Below, piece by piece: positions 50,584 to 59,551 of a stretch of 64,000 nt of DNA. The DNA comes from Kangiella sediminilitoris (lineage in GTDB: Bacteria; Pseudomonadota; Gammaproteobacteria; Enterobacterales; Kangiellaceae). Both the position numbers and the translations under genes were made by a program. The stretch is from contig NZ_CP012418.1 of the NCBI RefSeq assembly GCF_001708405.1, positions 2,232,001 through 2,296,000 of the forward strand, written 5' to 3'. Below the pieces are notes generated by a model, which saw nothing but the letters and a program-made list of their open reading frames with translations, ran no database searches and was not told the origin of the DNA. Every line of letters begins with the position of its first letter. The stretch's first letter is position 1.

Positions 50584-51167
50584 GACGCCCCCTCAACCAC
50601 TGACGGGTTAAGCTCGCGTAAATAGTGTTTCAATTTATCCAGTCCATAGCGTAATCGACTTTTGACTGCTTCTGGCTTTTCCTGTACCACCTCAGCTATA
50701 TCATTAACTGTCATGCCTGTTTCCAATTTCATGATAACGACTTCACGCTGAAGCGCTGGCAATTGTTCCAAAGCATGTAAAAACTGGTGCTTATGCTCTT
50801 CCTGTTGTACTAAATGCTCTGGTTCGATCGGTATCTGACTACTGTTATCGTCCTCCCACCCATCAAAGTCCTGAGTGAACTCCTGCTGTCTGCCTAACGC
50901 TCGATAATGGTCGATAAGACGATTTCGGGCAATATGATACAAATAGGTTGTGAATTTGGCGCTGCTCTTATAAGCCTTGCTATGCTTGATTAAGCGCTGC
51001 CAGGTATCCTGAAACAGTTCTTCGGCTTCATCACGGCGACTGACCTGACGTAAAAAAAATCTTAATAATGGATCTTTATGCCGCAAATACAGTTTTTCGA
51101 AAGCTTTGATATTTCCTGATGCATAGCCTGCCATCAGCGCCTCATCACTGATGGCAGTATCCTTCAT
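50580..51167 (-). CDS. ECF-type sigma-70 family factor
   Basis: This is an extracytoplasmic-function sigma factor. Region 2 (AFEKLYLRHKDPLLRFFLRQ, AEELFQDTWQRL, ARNRLIDHYRAL) and region 4 (ALQREVVIMKLETGMTVNDI, KPEAVKSRLRYGLDKLK) are complete. I prefer the ATG at 51167 (MKDTAISDEALMAGYASG, 195 residues), which matches the usual ECF start; the open frame extends to 51278. It lies between the VWA lipoprotein gene and the anti-sigma-like gene. Confidence 0.9.
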   Translation of the reverse strand: MKDTAISDEALMAGYASGNIKAFEKLYLRHKDPLLRFFLRQVSRRDEAEELFQDTWQRLIKHSKAYKSSAKFTTYLYHIARNRLIDHYRALGRQQEFTQDFDGWEDDNSSQIPIEPEHLVQQEEHKHQFLHALEQLPALQREVVIMKLETGMTVNDIAEVVQEKPEAVKSRLRYGLDKLKHYLRELNPSVVEGAS

Positions 51168-51290
51168 GTTTCCACTGTCGCCTGCACTGTCTCTCACTGG
51201 GGTTGCCTTCACATATAAACTGTCATTAACGGTTTTATACTGACCTCTCCCATTCGTTTGTGCAAGCGTCTTCAACAAAATGGCCTCCGC

Positions 51291-53006
51291 TTACTGACTG
51301 CCACCGGCCGCTGGACGGTCGTCCAATAGCTGCGCAAGCCCTATTAGCTGAAGCATTTCACCCCGATACCCGTTTTCGTCCATGCCCTTGGCATCCTGAG
51401 CCAGTGCTTTTGCATCTTCCCAGCCCCAGTCCTGTAAAAACTGACCGCCACGCAGTAGCTGTGCAAATCCTGCAACACTGGCGGCAAAGCGTATATTGTC
51501 GCCACCATCTGCTGCTTTTAACTGGCTGGAAGTAAGATAGTTTCGGTATAGAGTACTGGTGTCCGACTCTGGCAGTTTATAGCGCAAACTAATCATTGCA
51601 GCTTCATCTAATTTGCTTTCTTTACTGGAAGTTTCCTTAGAGCCATAACGTAGCGGCTCCAGTCGCTTACCGTCCGAGTCTTGCAGTACCACCTCATATA
51701 AAGCAGTTACGGTATGACCTGCACCAATTTCCCCAGCATCCACCTTATCGTTATTAAAATCTTCCCGTTCTAACATGCGGTTCTGATAACCCAGCAAGCG
51801 GTATTCAGCAATCACTGCAGGATTAAACTCCACCTGTATTTTTACGTCTTTGGCGATGGTCATTAATGTACCTGCGCGCTGATCGACTAATAGTTTTTTT
51901 GCTTCCTGCAGATTATCAATATAGCCATAATTACCATTTCCTTTATCGGCCAACTGTTCCATCAGGTGCTCATTGTAGTTCCCCCTGCCAAACCCGAGGG
52001 CACTGAAGCTCACTCCTGTCTTCCTTTTACGCTCAACTATATCAATCAGCTGCTCGCGGTTGACTGTGCCCACATTAAAGTCACCATCGGTTGCCAAAAT
52101 TACGCGGTTAATGCCATCTTTAATAAATGCCCGCTCCGCCATTTTGTAAGCCAGCTCAATTCCTGCACCGCCATTGGTCGAGCCACCAGCAGTCAGGCTA
52201 TCCAGAGCCTGCTCTATTTTCACTCTGTCGTTTGCCGCTGTCGGTTCAAGTACCACACCCGATGCACCGGCATAAACGACCAGAGAAATGCTATCCTGCT
52301 CTCGGCTGCCCTTTGCCAGAAGCTTTAATGCCTTCTTTACCAGCCCTAATTTGTCCGGACTTTGCATTGAGCCCGACACATCGACCAGAAACACCAGGTT
52401 GGAAGGTGGTAGCTCTTGACTCATTTCTTCGTATCCCTTGATTCCTATCTGCATCAACTTTGCGTTTTTATTCCAGGGCGCATTCATGACTTCTGTCGAC
52501 ACCGAAAACGGCATATCTTTTCTCTCAGGGGTTGGGTAGTCATAGTTAAAGTAGTTCACAAACTCTTCTAAACGTACCGCATCCTCTGGTGGTAAATAAC
52601 CGTCGTTCAGCATTCGCCTTACATTCGAGTAAGAGCCGGTATCTACATCAATACTGAAGGTGGATACTGGCTGCTCCATTGTCGAATGAATATCCGATGG
52701 CTCAATTTTCTGATACTGCTCACGATTAACCGGAGGTTCATAAGCTGGCGCGGGACTGCTGATCATTGCTTGTGGTGCAAAATCAGCAGAGCTACGTTTC
52801 ACTCTGGCACCAGTAACTTGAATCATTTCAGCTTCTTCAGCCATCCTGACTTTTTTTTTGGCAAGCTGCTGCTCTTTACGTTGCTTTTCAGCCTTCTGCT
52901 TATCGTATTCATTCTGAGAGCCCGAGTTCTGGCAGGCCGTTAAGCTTGTAGCAACCATAGTTGCCAATAGTGCGTATTTAAAAGAACTCTTTTTTTCTTG
53001 TTTCAT
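51291..53006 (-). CDS. YfbK-like VWA-domain lipoprotein
   Basis: I chose ATG 53006, with GGAG upstream; the frame runs 69 codons further without support. The 571-residue product begins with a lipoprotein signal (LTAC, Cys25). A charged coil (34-60) carries MIQVTGARVKR at 61-71. The VWA_N part has STFSIDVDTGSYSNVRRML. The MIDAS motif is DVSGS, with TNGGAG and ATDGDFN as later metal/loop residues. The C-terminal part resembles the DUF3520 region of YfbK. The role is unknown; VWA proteins usually bind protein partners. It leads the operon with the sigma and anti-sigma-like genes. Confidence 0.88.
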   Translation of the reverse strand: MKQEKKSSFKYALLATMVATSLTACQNSGSQNEYDKQKAEKQRKEQQLAKKKVRMAEEAEMIQVTGARVKRSSADFAPQAMISSPAPAYEPPVNREQYQKIEPSDIHSTMEQPVSTFSIDVDTGSYSNVRRMLNDGYLPPEDAVRLEEFVNYFNYDYPTPERKDMPFSVSTEVMNAPWNKNAKLMQIGIKGYEEMSQELPPSNLVFLVDVSGSMQSPDKLGLVKKALKLLAKGSREQDSISLVVYAGASGVVLEPTAANDRVKIEQALDSLTAGGSTNGGAGIELAYKMAERAFIKDGINRVILATDGDFNVGTVNREQLIDIVERKRKTGVSFSALGFGRGNYNEHLMEQLADKGNGNYGYIDNLQEAKKLLVDQRAGTLMTIAKDVKIQVEFNPAVIAEYRLLGYQNRMLEREDFNNDKVDAGEIGAGHTVTALYEVVLQDSDGKRLEPLRYGSKETSSKESKLDEAAMISLRYKLPESDTSTLYRNYLTSSQLKAADGGDNIRFAASVAGFAQLLRGGQFLQDWGWEDAKALAQDAKGMDENGYRGEMLQLIGLAQLLDDRPAAGGSQ

Positions 53007-53057
53007 GGTCCACTCCGCTTTAATGATGAAATCTCTACCAACATGGTTTCTGACTCT

Positions 53058-53088
53058 ATAAACGTGGTCATACCTAAAAAGGGTTAAC
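53058..53088 (-). promoter_or_regulatory. ECF-type promoter candidate upstream of VWA gene
   Basis: On the minus strand GTTAACCC (53081-53088) and CGTTTAT (53058-53064) are separated by 16 bp. AACC-type -35 and CGT-type -10 elements with this spacing are typical of ECF promoters. It lies about 52 bp upstream of the VWA start. Autoregulation by the operon's sigma factor is inferred. Confidence 0.4.
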
Positions 53089-53144
53089 TTTTTTTTAAAA
53101 ATTGATAGAGTGGCAATAATTAACGAAGGCAGCCGTTTACAACT

Positions 53145-53588
53145 ATGAACCCGCAACAGCTTGAAGCCTTGGTGCATCGAGAAATTCCGATCACCAAAGC
53201 ACTTGAAATACATATCGCCAATTTAACAGCGCAATCGATTCAGGTTACTGCGCCTTTTGAAACCAATAAGAACATACATAATACTGCCTTCGCTGGCAGC
53301 ATCTACACTGTTGCCACTATTGCAGGCTGGTCGCTGGTTAATAGTATCGCTGCCAATAATCAGCTGAGTGGCTCAGTAGTTCTGGCTAAGGCAGACATTC
53401 AATATAAGAAACCGATCAATGGTAAAATTGTCGCTGAGTGCTCTATAGATGATGAGCAATTGATTGAACAATTCATCCGTTCATTTCAGAGAAAAAATCG
53501 GGCACGCATAAACCTTGCCATTCATCTCAATGAAGACAGTGAAACAAAAGCCATTTTGAATGCAAACTTTGCTCTGGTCGGTCATTAA
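53145..53588 (+). CDS. YiiD-C-type thioesterase (hotdog fold)
   Basis: This 147-residue protein matches the putative thioesterase domain found at the C-terminus of YiiD. HREIPITKALEIHI, the NTAFAGSIYTVATIAGW helix and ADIQYKKPINGKIVAECSI are in the family order. It probably hydrolyses an acyl-thioester or binds acyl chains in the cytoplasm. It is divergent from the VWA operon, 138 bp apart, and followed by the PstS-OmpA gene. Confidence 0.85.
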   Translation: MNPQQLEALVHREIPITKALEIHIANLTAQSIQVTAPFETNKNIHNTAFAGSIYTVATIAGWSLVNSIAANNQLSGSVVLAKADIQYKKPINGKIVAECSIDDEQLIEQFIRSFQRKNRARINLAIHLNEDSETKAILNANFALVGH

Positions 53589-53648
53589 TTTCTGACTAGA
53601 TATGCTGGGCTTAACAGTTGGAAGCCTCTATCTATAAAGCATGGATAG

Positions 53649-53666
53649 CTGTCATAAAAATGTCAC
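53649..53666 (+). promoter_or_regulatory. Pho box upstream of PstS-OmpA gene
   Basis: CTGTCATAAAAATGTCAC matches the PhoB consensus CTGTCATAAATCTGTCAC at 16 of 18 positions. A perfect TATAAT lies at 53688-53693, 21 bp downstream, and the gene starts at 53742. PhoB activation under phosphate limitation is likely. Confidence 0.8.
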
Positions 53667-53741
53667 ACTTGGTTCCTAAGCACTCCTTATAATTGGCGCC
53701 TAATCCTGATAAAAATAAATTGCCCTATAGAGGTCATCCTT

Positions 53742-55112
53742 ATGACTCCCAGCACCACTAGTCGTTTATTCACGGCCATTTTTTTATGGCTTCTAACAAC
53801 CTCTTCACTTGCAGAAAATGTTCAGTTGAGCCAAGAAGATTCCCGGGTTTTATCATCAGCCGATGTCCTTTTTACCATGAAAGGATCGAATACAATCGGC
53901 GAGAAACTGGCTCCCGCATTAGCCGCGCAATTCCTCACTGAACAGGGTGCTACACAAACACTCATTATAGAAACGCATACCGTGGAAAAAATGGTCGTGG
54001 GTTTTATGGCCAATGGAAAAATACAGGCAATTGATATCAAGGCTCACGGCTCCTCAACAGGCTTTAACGCTTTAGCTGAGAAAGACACTGACATTGCCAT
54101 GGCCTCACGTCGAGTTAAAGAAAAAGAGCGTCAAAACCTCAAGAAGTTATATGGTGACTTACGCTCAATGGAGAATGAATACACGATTGCAGTCGATGGA
54201 CTTGCCGTCATCATCCATCCCGAACTCAATATTAAGCAGCTTACGACCAAAGAACTAGCCATGATCTTTTCTGGAGAAGTCACAAACTGGCAACAACTTG
54301 GCGGAAGCAACCAGCCCATCTCTGTTTTTGCCCGTGATGATAAATCAGGCACCTACGACACCTTTAAATCACTTGTCTTAAAACGACATAAAGTTAAGCT
54401 GTCTCAGTTTGCCAAACGATATGAATCCTCCGGTGAGCTATCGGAACAGGTGAGCTCTACTTTTGGTGCTATAGGATTCGTTGCACTACCTTATGTAAAT
54501 GATGCCAAAACTGTTGCGGTATCAGAACCCGGGGTCGCACTCTCGTTTAAGCCCAACCGCTTTACGGTAAGCACAGAAGACTATGTACTGAGCCGTCGTC
54601 TTTATCTCTATCACCCGAGCAATAACACCAACCCTCATGCCAAAGCATTCATGGACTTCGTTCTGAATAACAAGGCTCAAACCACGGTTGAAGATAATAA
54701 CCTTATTTCTCTCAAAGTGAATGATGCTACGGTCAGGTTTAATCGAAATTACCCACCGCGATACCTCAATATGATCAGGGGCCTGAAACGATTGTCCATT
54801 ACATTTCATTTTGATCAGAATCTGGAGTTAGACAATAAAGCTAAACGTGATATTCAACGCCTGACCGCATACGTAAAGAACAGGCGACTGAAAAATTTAT
54901 TTGTCTTTGGGTTCAGTGCAGACAGCGGCAATAAATCGAAAGATAAAGAACAATCGGAACAGCTAGCAGATCACATTACTGACTTACTTAAGCAGCGGGG
55001 GGTTAATCCATTTTATACTCAAGGCTATGGTAGCCGAGGTGCCATTGCATCGAATAGCACGAGCAACGGTAAAGCAAAAAATCAACGCGTTGAAATTTGG
55101 ATTACAAGATAA
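53742..55112 (+). CDS. PstS-like phosphate-binding protein fused to OmpA-type domain
   Basis: Residues 1-24 are a signal peptide. The region from about 40 to 310 is a phosphate-binding-protein fold with FTMKGSNTIGEKL (the anion-binding Ser-Asn-Thr), HGSSTGFNAL, AMASRRVKEKE, AVDGLAVIIHP, IFSGEVTNWQQLGG and ARDDKSGTYDTF. A C-terminal OmpA/MotB-like domain (about 345-456) ends with NGKAKNQRVEIWI, the peptidoglycan-binding signature. The fusion suggests phosphate capture fixed near the cell wall. It is probably periplasmic. A Pho box precedes the gene. Confidence 0.9.
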   Translation: MTPSTTSRLFTAIFLWLLTTSSLAENVQLSQEDSRVLSSADVLFTMKGSNTIGEKLAPALAAQFLTEQGATQTLIIETHTVEKMVVGFMANGKIQAIDIKAHGSSTGFNALAEKDTDIAMASRRVKEKERQNLKKLYGDLRSMENEYTIAVDGLAVIIHPELNIKQLTTKELAMIFSGEVTNWQQLGGSNQPISVFARDDKSGTYDTFKSLVLKRHKVKLSQFAKRYESSGELSEQVSSTFGAIGFVALPYVNDAKTVAVSEPGVALSFKPNRFTVSTEDYVLSRRLYLYHPSNNTNPHAKAFMDFVLNNKAQTTVEDNNLISLKVNDATVRFNRNYPPRYLNMIRGLKRLSITFHFDQNLELDNKAKRDIQRLTAYVKNRRLKNLFVFGFSADSGNKSKDKEQSEQLADHITDLLKQRGVNPFYTQGYGSRGAIASNSTSNGKAKNQRVEIWITR

Positions 55113-55120
55113 GTAATACC

Positions 55121-55906
55121 TTATTGGTCCAATAAATACTTTCTGAACTGGGTACAGGTTTGTACAAATAACCGGTGATAGTCTATTGGACCAACCTTTT
55201 GTGCCATTTGTTGGCGGGAAATCAAATAATCATCAGCGCTATCCCCTAACTGTGACAGGATAGTTTTGATTTGAGCTCTATCTAAATGTAACCCCTCTAC
55301 TTCCTGCGCTAGTCTTAGCGCGTCTAATAACAAGCCTACGGCTTGCTGGTGAAACTGAAAATGACAGCTCATTTGATTAGAACCGACCAACGCCGTTAAG
55401 GCCGCTCTTAATCTTGAGCATCGCTGCTGCTTTAACCGATTATAGAGGTTCCTGATAATGCTCTCATCAATATCAGTTTGCAGCCAATGATAAGGTGCTC
55501 CACCCAATATCGGAGGCAGTGATGCTCCCTTTGCGTTTTCATACCAGTCAAACTCAGGAACCGTGCCACCTTTACTGCGGAAGTGCTGCTTTCTTTTCAT
55601 CTGGATATCAGACTTTATCGTCACCATATCAACTGAAGACTTTATTTCTGAGTCCAGCTGATGGAGATAAGGGAATGCATAAAAACGTAGATTGTCGCTT
55701 AATTGTTGATTGGAGATTAGTATTGAGGCTTTGACGTAAATTTCCACACCGTCCAGGTCATCGGTCGAGGACAGCACAACCAGATCATCATCCACAAACA
55801 GTGTGGCTTCATCTACTGAAATCGTAGACTTCGGATAAACGCCCATAGGTGACATTAAGCGATACTGATATTGTATCTGTCGCTGGCTATAAGAACTCGC
55901 CATCAT
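55121..55906 (-). CDS. Unrecognised cytoplasmic protein
   Basis: I do not recognise this 261-residue protein. It has no signal peptide or membrane helix. The first half contains alternating polar strands (VDDDLVVLSSTDDLDGVEIY). Residues 105-145 include a basic patch (KRKQHFRSKGG) and PPILGGAPYHWL. The second half appears helical (QQRCSRLRAALTAL and LGDSADDYLISRQQMAQKVG). It converges with the PstS-OmpA gene, leaving 8 bp between stops. The open frame and good start context support that it is real. Confidence 0.75.
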   Translation of the reverse strand: MMASSYSQRQIQYQYRLMSPMGVYPKSTISVDEATLFVDDDLVVLSSTDDLDGVEIYVKASILISNQQLSDNLRFYAFPYLHQLDSEIKSSVDMVTIKSDIQMKRKQHFRSKGGTVPEFDWYENAKGASLPPILGGAPYHWLQTDIDESIIRNLYNRLKQQRCSRLRAALTALVGSNQMSCHFQFHQQAVGLLLDALRLAQEVEGLHLDRAQIKTILSQLGDSADDYLISRQQMAQKVGPIDYHRLFVQTCTQFRKYLLDQ

Positions 55907-56093
55907 TCCCTCCTTTATGAGCTGACGACCCCTTATTGTCAGCTATATTCCGTTGTTTTATTAATCAACGTTATTGTTACACCTAATATACACACTTTTG
56001 GTACAAGAATGCCAGCTGTCTCTAAAACCTTATCACCGCTCTTCATGCATAACTCAACGAATAAAATTGATAGAAAAATTATGCAGTGGACAC

Positions 56094-56118
56094 AAAAAAG
56101 CCCCGCTATCGCGAGGCT
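56094..56118 (-). terminator. Terminator downstream of groEL
   Basis: On the minus strand AGCCTCGC-GATA-GCGGGGCT (one G-T pair) is followed by six T. It lies about 60 bp after the groEL stop. Confidence 0.88.
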
Positions 56119-56177
56119 CTTTATAATTATTTAACGCAGTTAATTTGCCTCGATCTGAAGCAAAGTAACAAGTTAAA

Positions 56178-57833
<1,656 letters not shown>

Positions 57834-57857
57834 CTAAATTCGTTGAATGTGTTCTTA

Positions 57858-58148
57858 TTAGCCTTCAATAACAGCCATAATGTCGTCTTCGCGTAATACT
57901 AGAAGCTCTTCGCCATCAGCTTTAACTTCTGTACCAGCGAATTTGCCGAACAATACTTTATCGCCAACTTTTACATCCAGGGCACGAACATCGCCAGAAT
58001 CCAACGGCTTACCGTTGCCAACAGCGATGATTTCGCCACGACTTGGTTTTTCTTTAGCGTTGTCTGGGATGACGATACCGCCAGCAGTTGTAGTTTCTTC
58101 TTCTAAACGACGCACAATGACGCGGTCATGTAATGGACGTAAGCTCAT
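57858..58148 (-). CDS. groES: Co-chaperonin GroES (Hsp10)
   Basis: GroES is the lid for GroEL. I chose the ATG at 58148 ([14 protein letters not shown]), giving 96 residues, with AGGAG 7 bp upstream. The frame continues upstream without support. The mobile loop [14 protein letters not shown] and the roof loop are intact. A sigma-32 promoter overlapping a CIRCE element lies at 58203-58245. Confidence 0.98.
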   Translation of the reverse strand: MSLRPLHDRVIVRRLEEETTTAGGIVIPDNAKEKPSRGEIIAVGNGKPLDSGDVRALDVKVGDKVLFGKFAGTEVKADGEELLVLREDDIMAVIEG

Positions 58149-58202
58149 GTTTTTTCTCCTAATAGAAAGTTTTTTACTTACTACGAAAAATGTTTGGGGA
58201 AG

Positions 58203-58230
58203 ATATGGGGTCATTTTTTTAGCACTCAAG
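58203..58230 (-). promoter_or_regulatory. Sigma-32 heat-shock promoter of groESL
   Basis: On the minus strand CCCCCTTGAG (-35 core CTTGAG, 58225-58230) is followed after 14 bp by CCCCATAT (58203-58210). This closely fits the sigma-32 pattern CCCTTGAA-N13-14-CCCCATNT. It is about 55 bp upstream of groES. Confidence 0.8.
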
Positions 58231-58245
58231 GGGGGAAAGTGCTAA
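58219..58245. promoter_or_regulatory. CIRCE element (HrcA operator) upstream of groESL
   Basis: TTAGCACTC-N9-AAGTGCTAA matches CIRCE (TTAGCACTC-N9-GAGTGCTAA) at 17 of 18 arm positions, with exact 9-bp spacing. It overlaps the -35 of the sigma-32 promoter, so HrcA binding would block it. Confidence 0.85.
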
Positions 58246-58272
58246 TTTTTTAACTTTTTTGACTTTAATGAC

Positions 58273-58773
58273 TTATTTCTCTAGCCGATCATGATTCTTT
58301 TCATCAGTTCGCTCGTACTCACCATCAATGGTATTGTCGTCCTCGGGCTGCTTAGGATAACCATAAGGTCCTCTATCACTTTGATGAAAAGTACTGGAGC
58401 TCACTCCCTGGACTTTAAACGTCCCTTTTTTAATCAGCAATCTGGCGAAGTAGACCCTGGTCTGAGGGATTAACCATAAAAAACCGATGATATCTGTTAT
58501 GAAGCCAGGAGTTATCAAGAAAGCGCCGGCAATAATCAATAATACGCCTTCGACCATCTCCTGTGCCGGTGGCTGGCCCTGCTGCATCTTCTCCTGTAAC
58601 CGTGCGAATACACTGAACCCCTGCTGTCTTAGCATTGAAATACCGATAACCCCTGTCAGAAGGACAAGGAAAACGGTTGGTGCTGTACCGATCACACCTC
58701 CAACGCCAATAAGGACATAAATTTCTGCAATTGCAATTAACAGCAGAACAATCAGAAAATTTCTAAACCACAT
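58273..58773 (-). CDS. fxsA: FxsA-family membrane protein
   Basis: FxsA is an inner-membrane protein; in E. coli its overproduction relieves F-plasmid exclusion of phage T7. The 166 residues have membrane segments near 5-45 and 75-98. The conserved block EGVLLIIAGAFLITPGFITD is split only by short changes. The C-terminal 50 residues are polar. It lies just upstream of groES, as in E. coli. Confidence 0.92.
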   Translation of the reverse strand: MWFRNFLIVLLLIAIAEIYVLIGVGGVIGTAPTVFLVLLTGVIGISMLRQQGFSVFARLQEKMQQGQPPAQEMVEGVLLIIAGAFLITPGFITDIIGFLWLIPQTRVYFARLLIKKGTFKVQGVSSSTFHQSDRGPYGYPKQPEDDNTIDGEYERTDEKNHDRLEK

Positions 58774-58818
58774 AAATGTGCCATTTGTTGATTGAAGACA
58801 ACCTGAAACGATTACAGG

Positions 58819-58847
58819 CTGAACTCTGTCAATGATACCTCTATAAT
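58819..58847 (+). promoter_or_regulatory. Promoter candidate for cutA
   Basis: A perfect TATAAT (58842-58847) lies 44 bp before the cutA start. A weak CTGAAC stands 17 bp upstream as the -35. Confidence 0.5.
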
Positions 58848-58891
58848 GGGGACAATGATGTTAAACACAAGTTCATACTGAGGATAATTGG

Positions 58892-59227
58892 ATGGCCTTT
58901 AATAAATCCCAGGAGCGTGAGTTCCAGATAGCGCTTTGCACAGTACCCGATCAAGCGACGGGAGAAATGCTGGCAGAGAAAATGGTAGAACGCTCTCTTG
59001 CTGCCTGTGTCAATATCATTCCAACCATCACCAGCGTTTACCAGTGGCAGGATAAAATAGAAAAAGATCCAGAGTCTCTTTTAGTCATTAAAACTGAAGC
59101 CGACCTCATGGCCAGTCTAGGCGAGCTCCTGGATGAAGAGCATCCTTATGAAGTTTACGAATTGATTAGTTGTGGTATTGATCAGGCCTCTTCCGCCTAT
59201 CTTGACTGGTTAAAAAGTACTTTATAA
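58892..59227 (+). CDS. cutA: CutA divalent-cation tolerance protein
   Basis: CutA is a small trimeric ferredoxin-like protein linked to copper and other metal tolerance; its exact role is unclear. The 111 residues include ERSLAACVNIIPTITSVYQW, the central KTEADLM and the HPYEVYELI motif. It is divergent from fxsA. In many gammaproteobacteria cutA is next to dsbD, as here. Confidence 0.96.
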   Translation: MAFNKSQEREFQIALCTVPDQATGEMLAEKMVERSLAACVNIIPTITSVYQWQDKIEKDPESLLVIKTEADLMASLGELLDEEHPYEVYELISCGIDQASSAYLDWLKSTL

Positions 59228-59551
59228 GGCATTCGCAGCTTCCAAAGACCATGAGTCCAGCTAAGCTTAATACTTTATAGTAAGAACTGTCTTATACTGC
59301 TGTGTGTTATTCTGAAGCTGCTGTAACAGTAAGCAACAGCCTTCCCGTATAAGCAGCCACATCCTTGATCCTCAGTAATGGCTGAAAATTGTACCCAAGC
59401 TGGTATGATGGCGACTCTAGTAATGCTCCAGGGGCCTGATGCCATAGTATTTCTAGAAGAGCAGGGGTAATTTTTTTGGATTCAGAGAAGAGACTGTAAC
59501 AATCACTCGTTTAAACTGTCTTAAGTAGACAATACAAGGCTGAATTACGTA
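59228..59551 (+). other. Intergenic region cutA-dsbD
   Basis: No convincing gene is seen. It contains an imperfect inverted repeat (GCTGCTGTAACAG... to GCAACAGC near 59320-59345). It also holds a 30-codon open frame (59378-59470) without a clear ribosome site. The dsbD promoter should lie here, but no strong -35/-10 pair was recognised. Confidence 0.5.

Noticed and set aside
51168-51278. N-terminal extension of the ECF sigma factor
   Set aside because: The extra 37 residues show no sigma-factor similarity and the usual ECF start is at 51167; the longer form cannot be excluded.
53007-53213. N-terminal extension of the VWA lipoprotein
   Set aside because: It would bury the lipoprotein signal and cover the promoter and the start of the divergent thioesterase gene.
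58149-58229. N-terminal extension of groES
   Set aside because: It covers the leader and the sigma-32/CIRCE region; GroES begins at MSLRPLHD.
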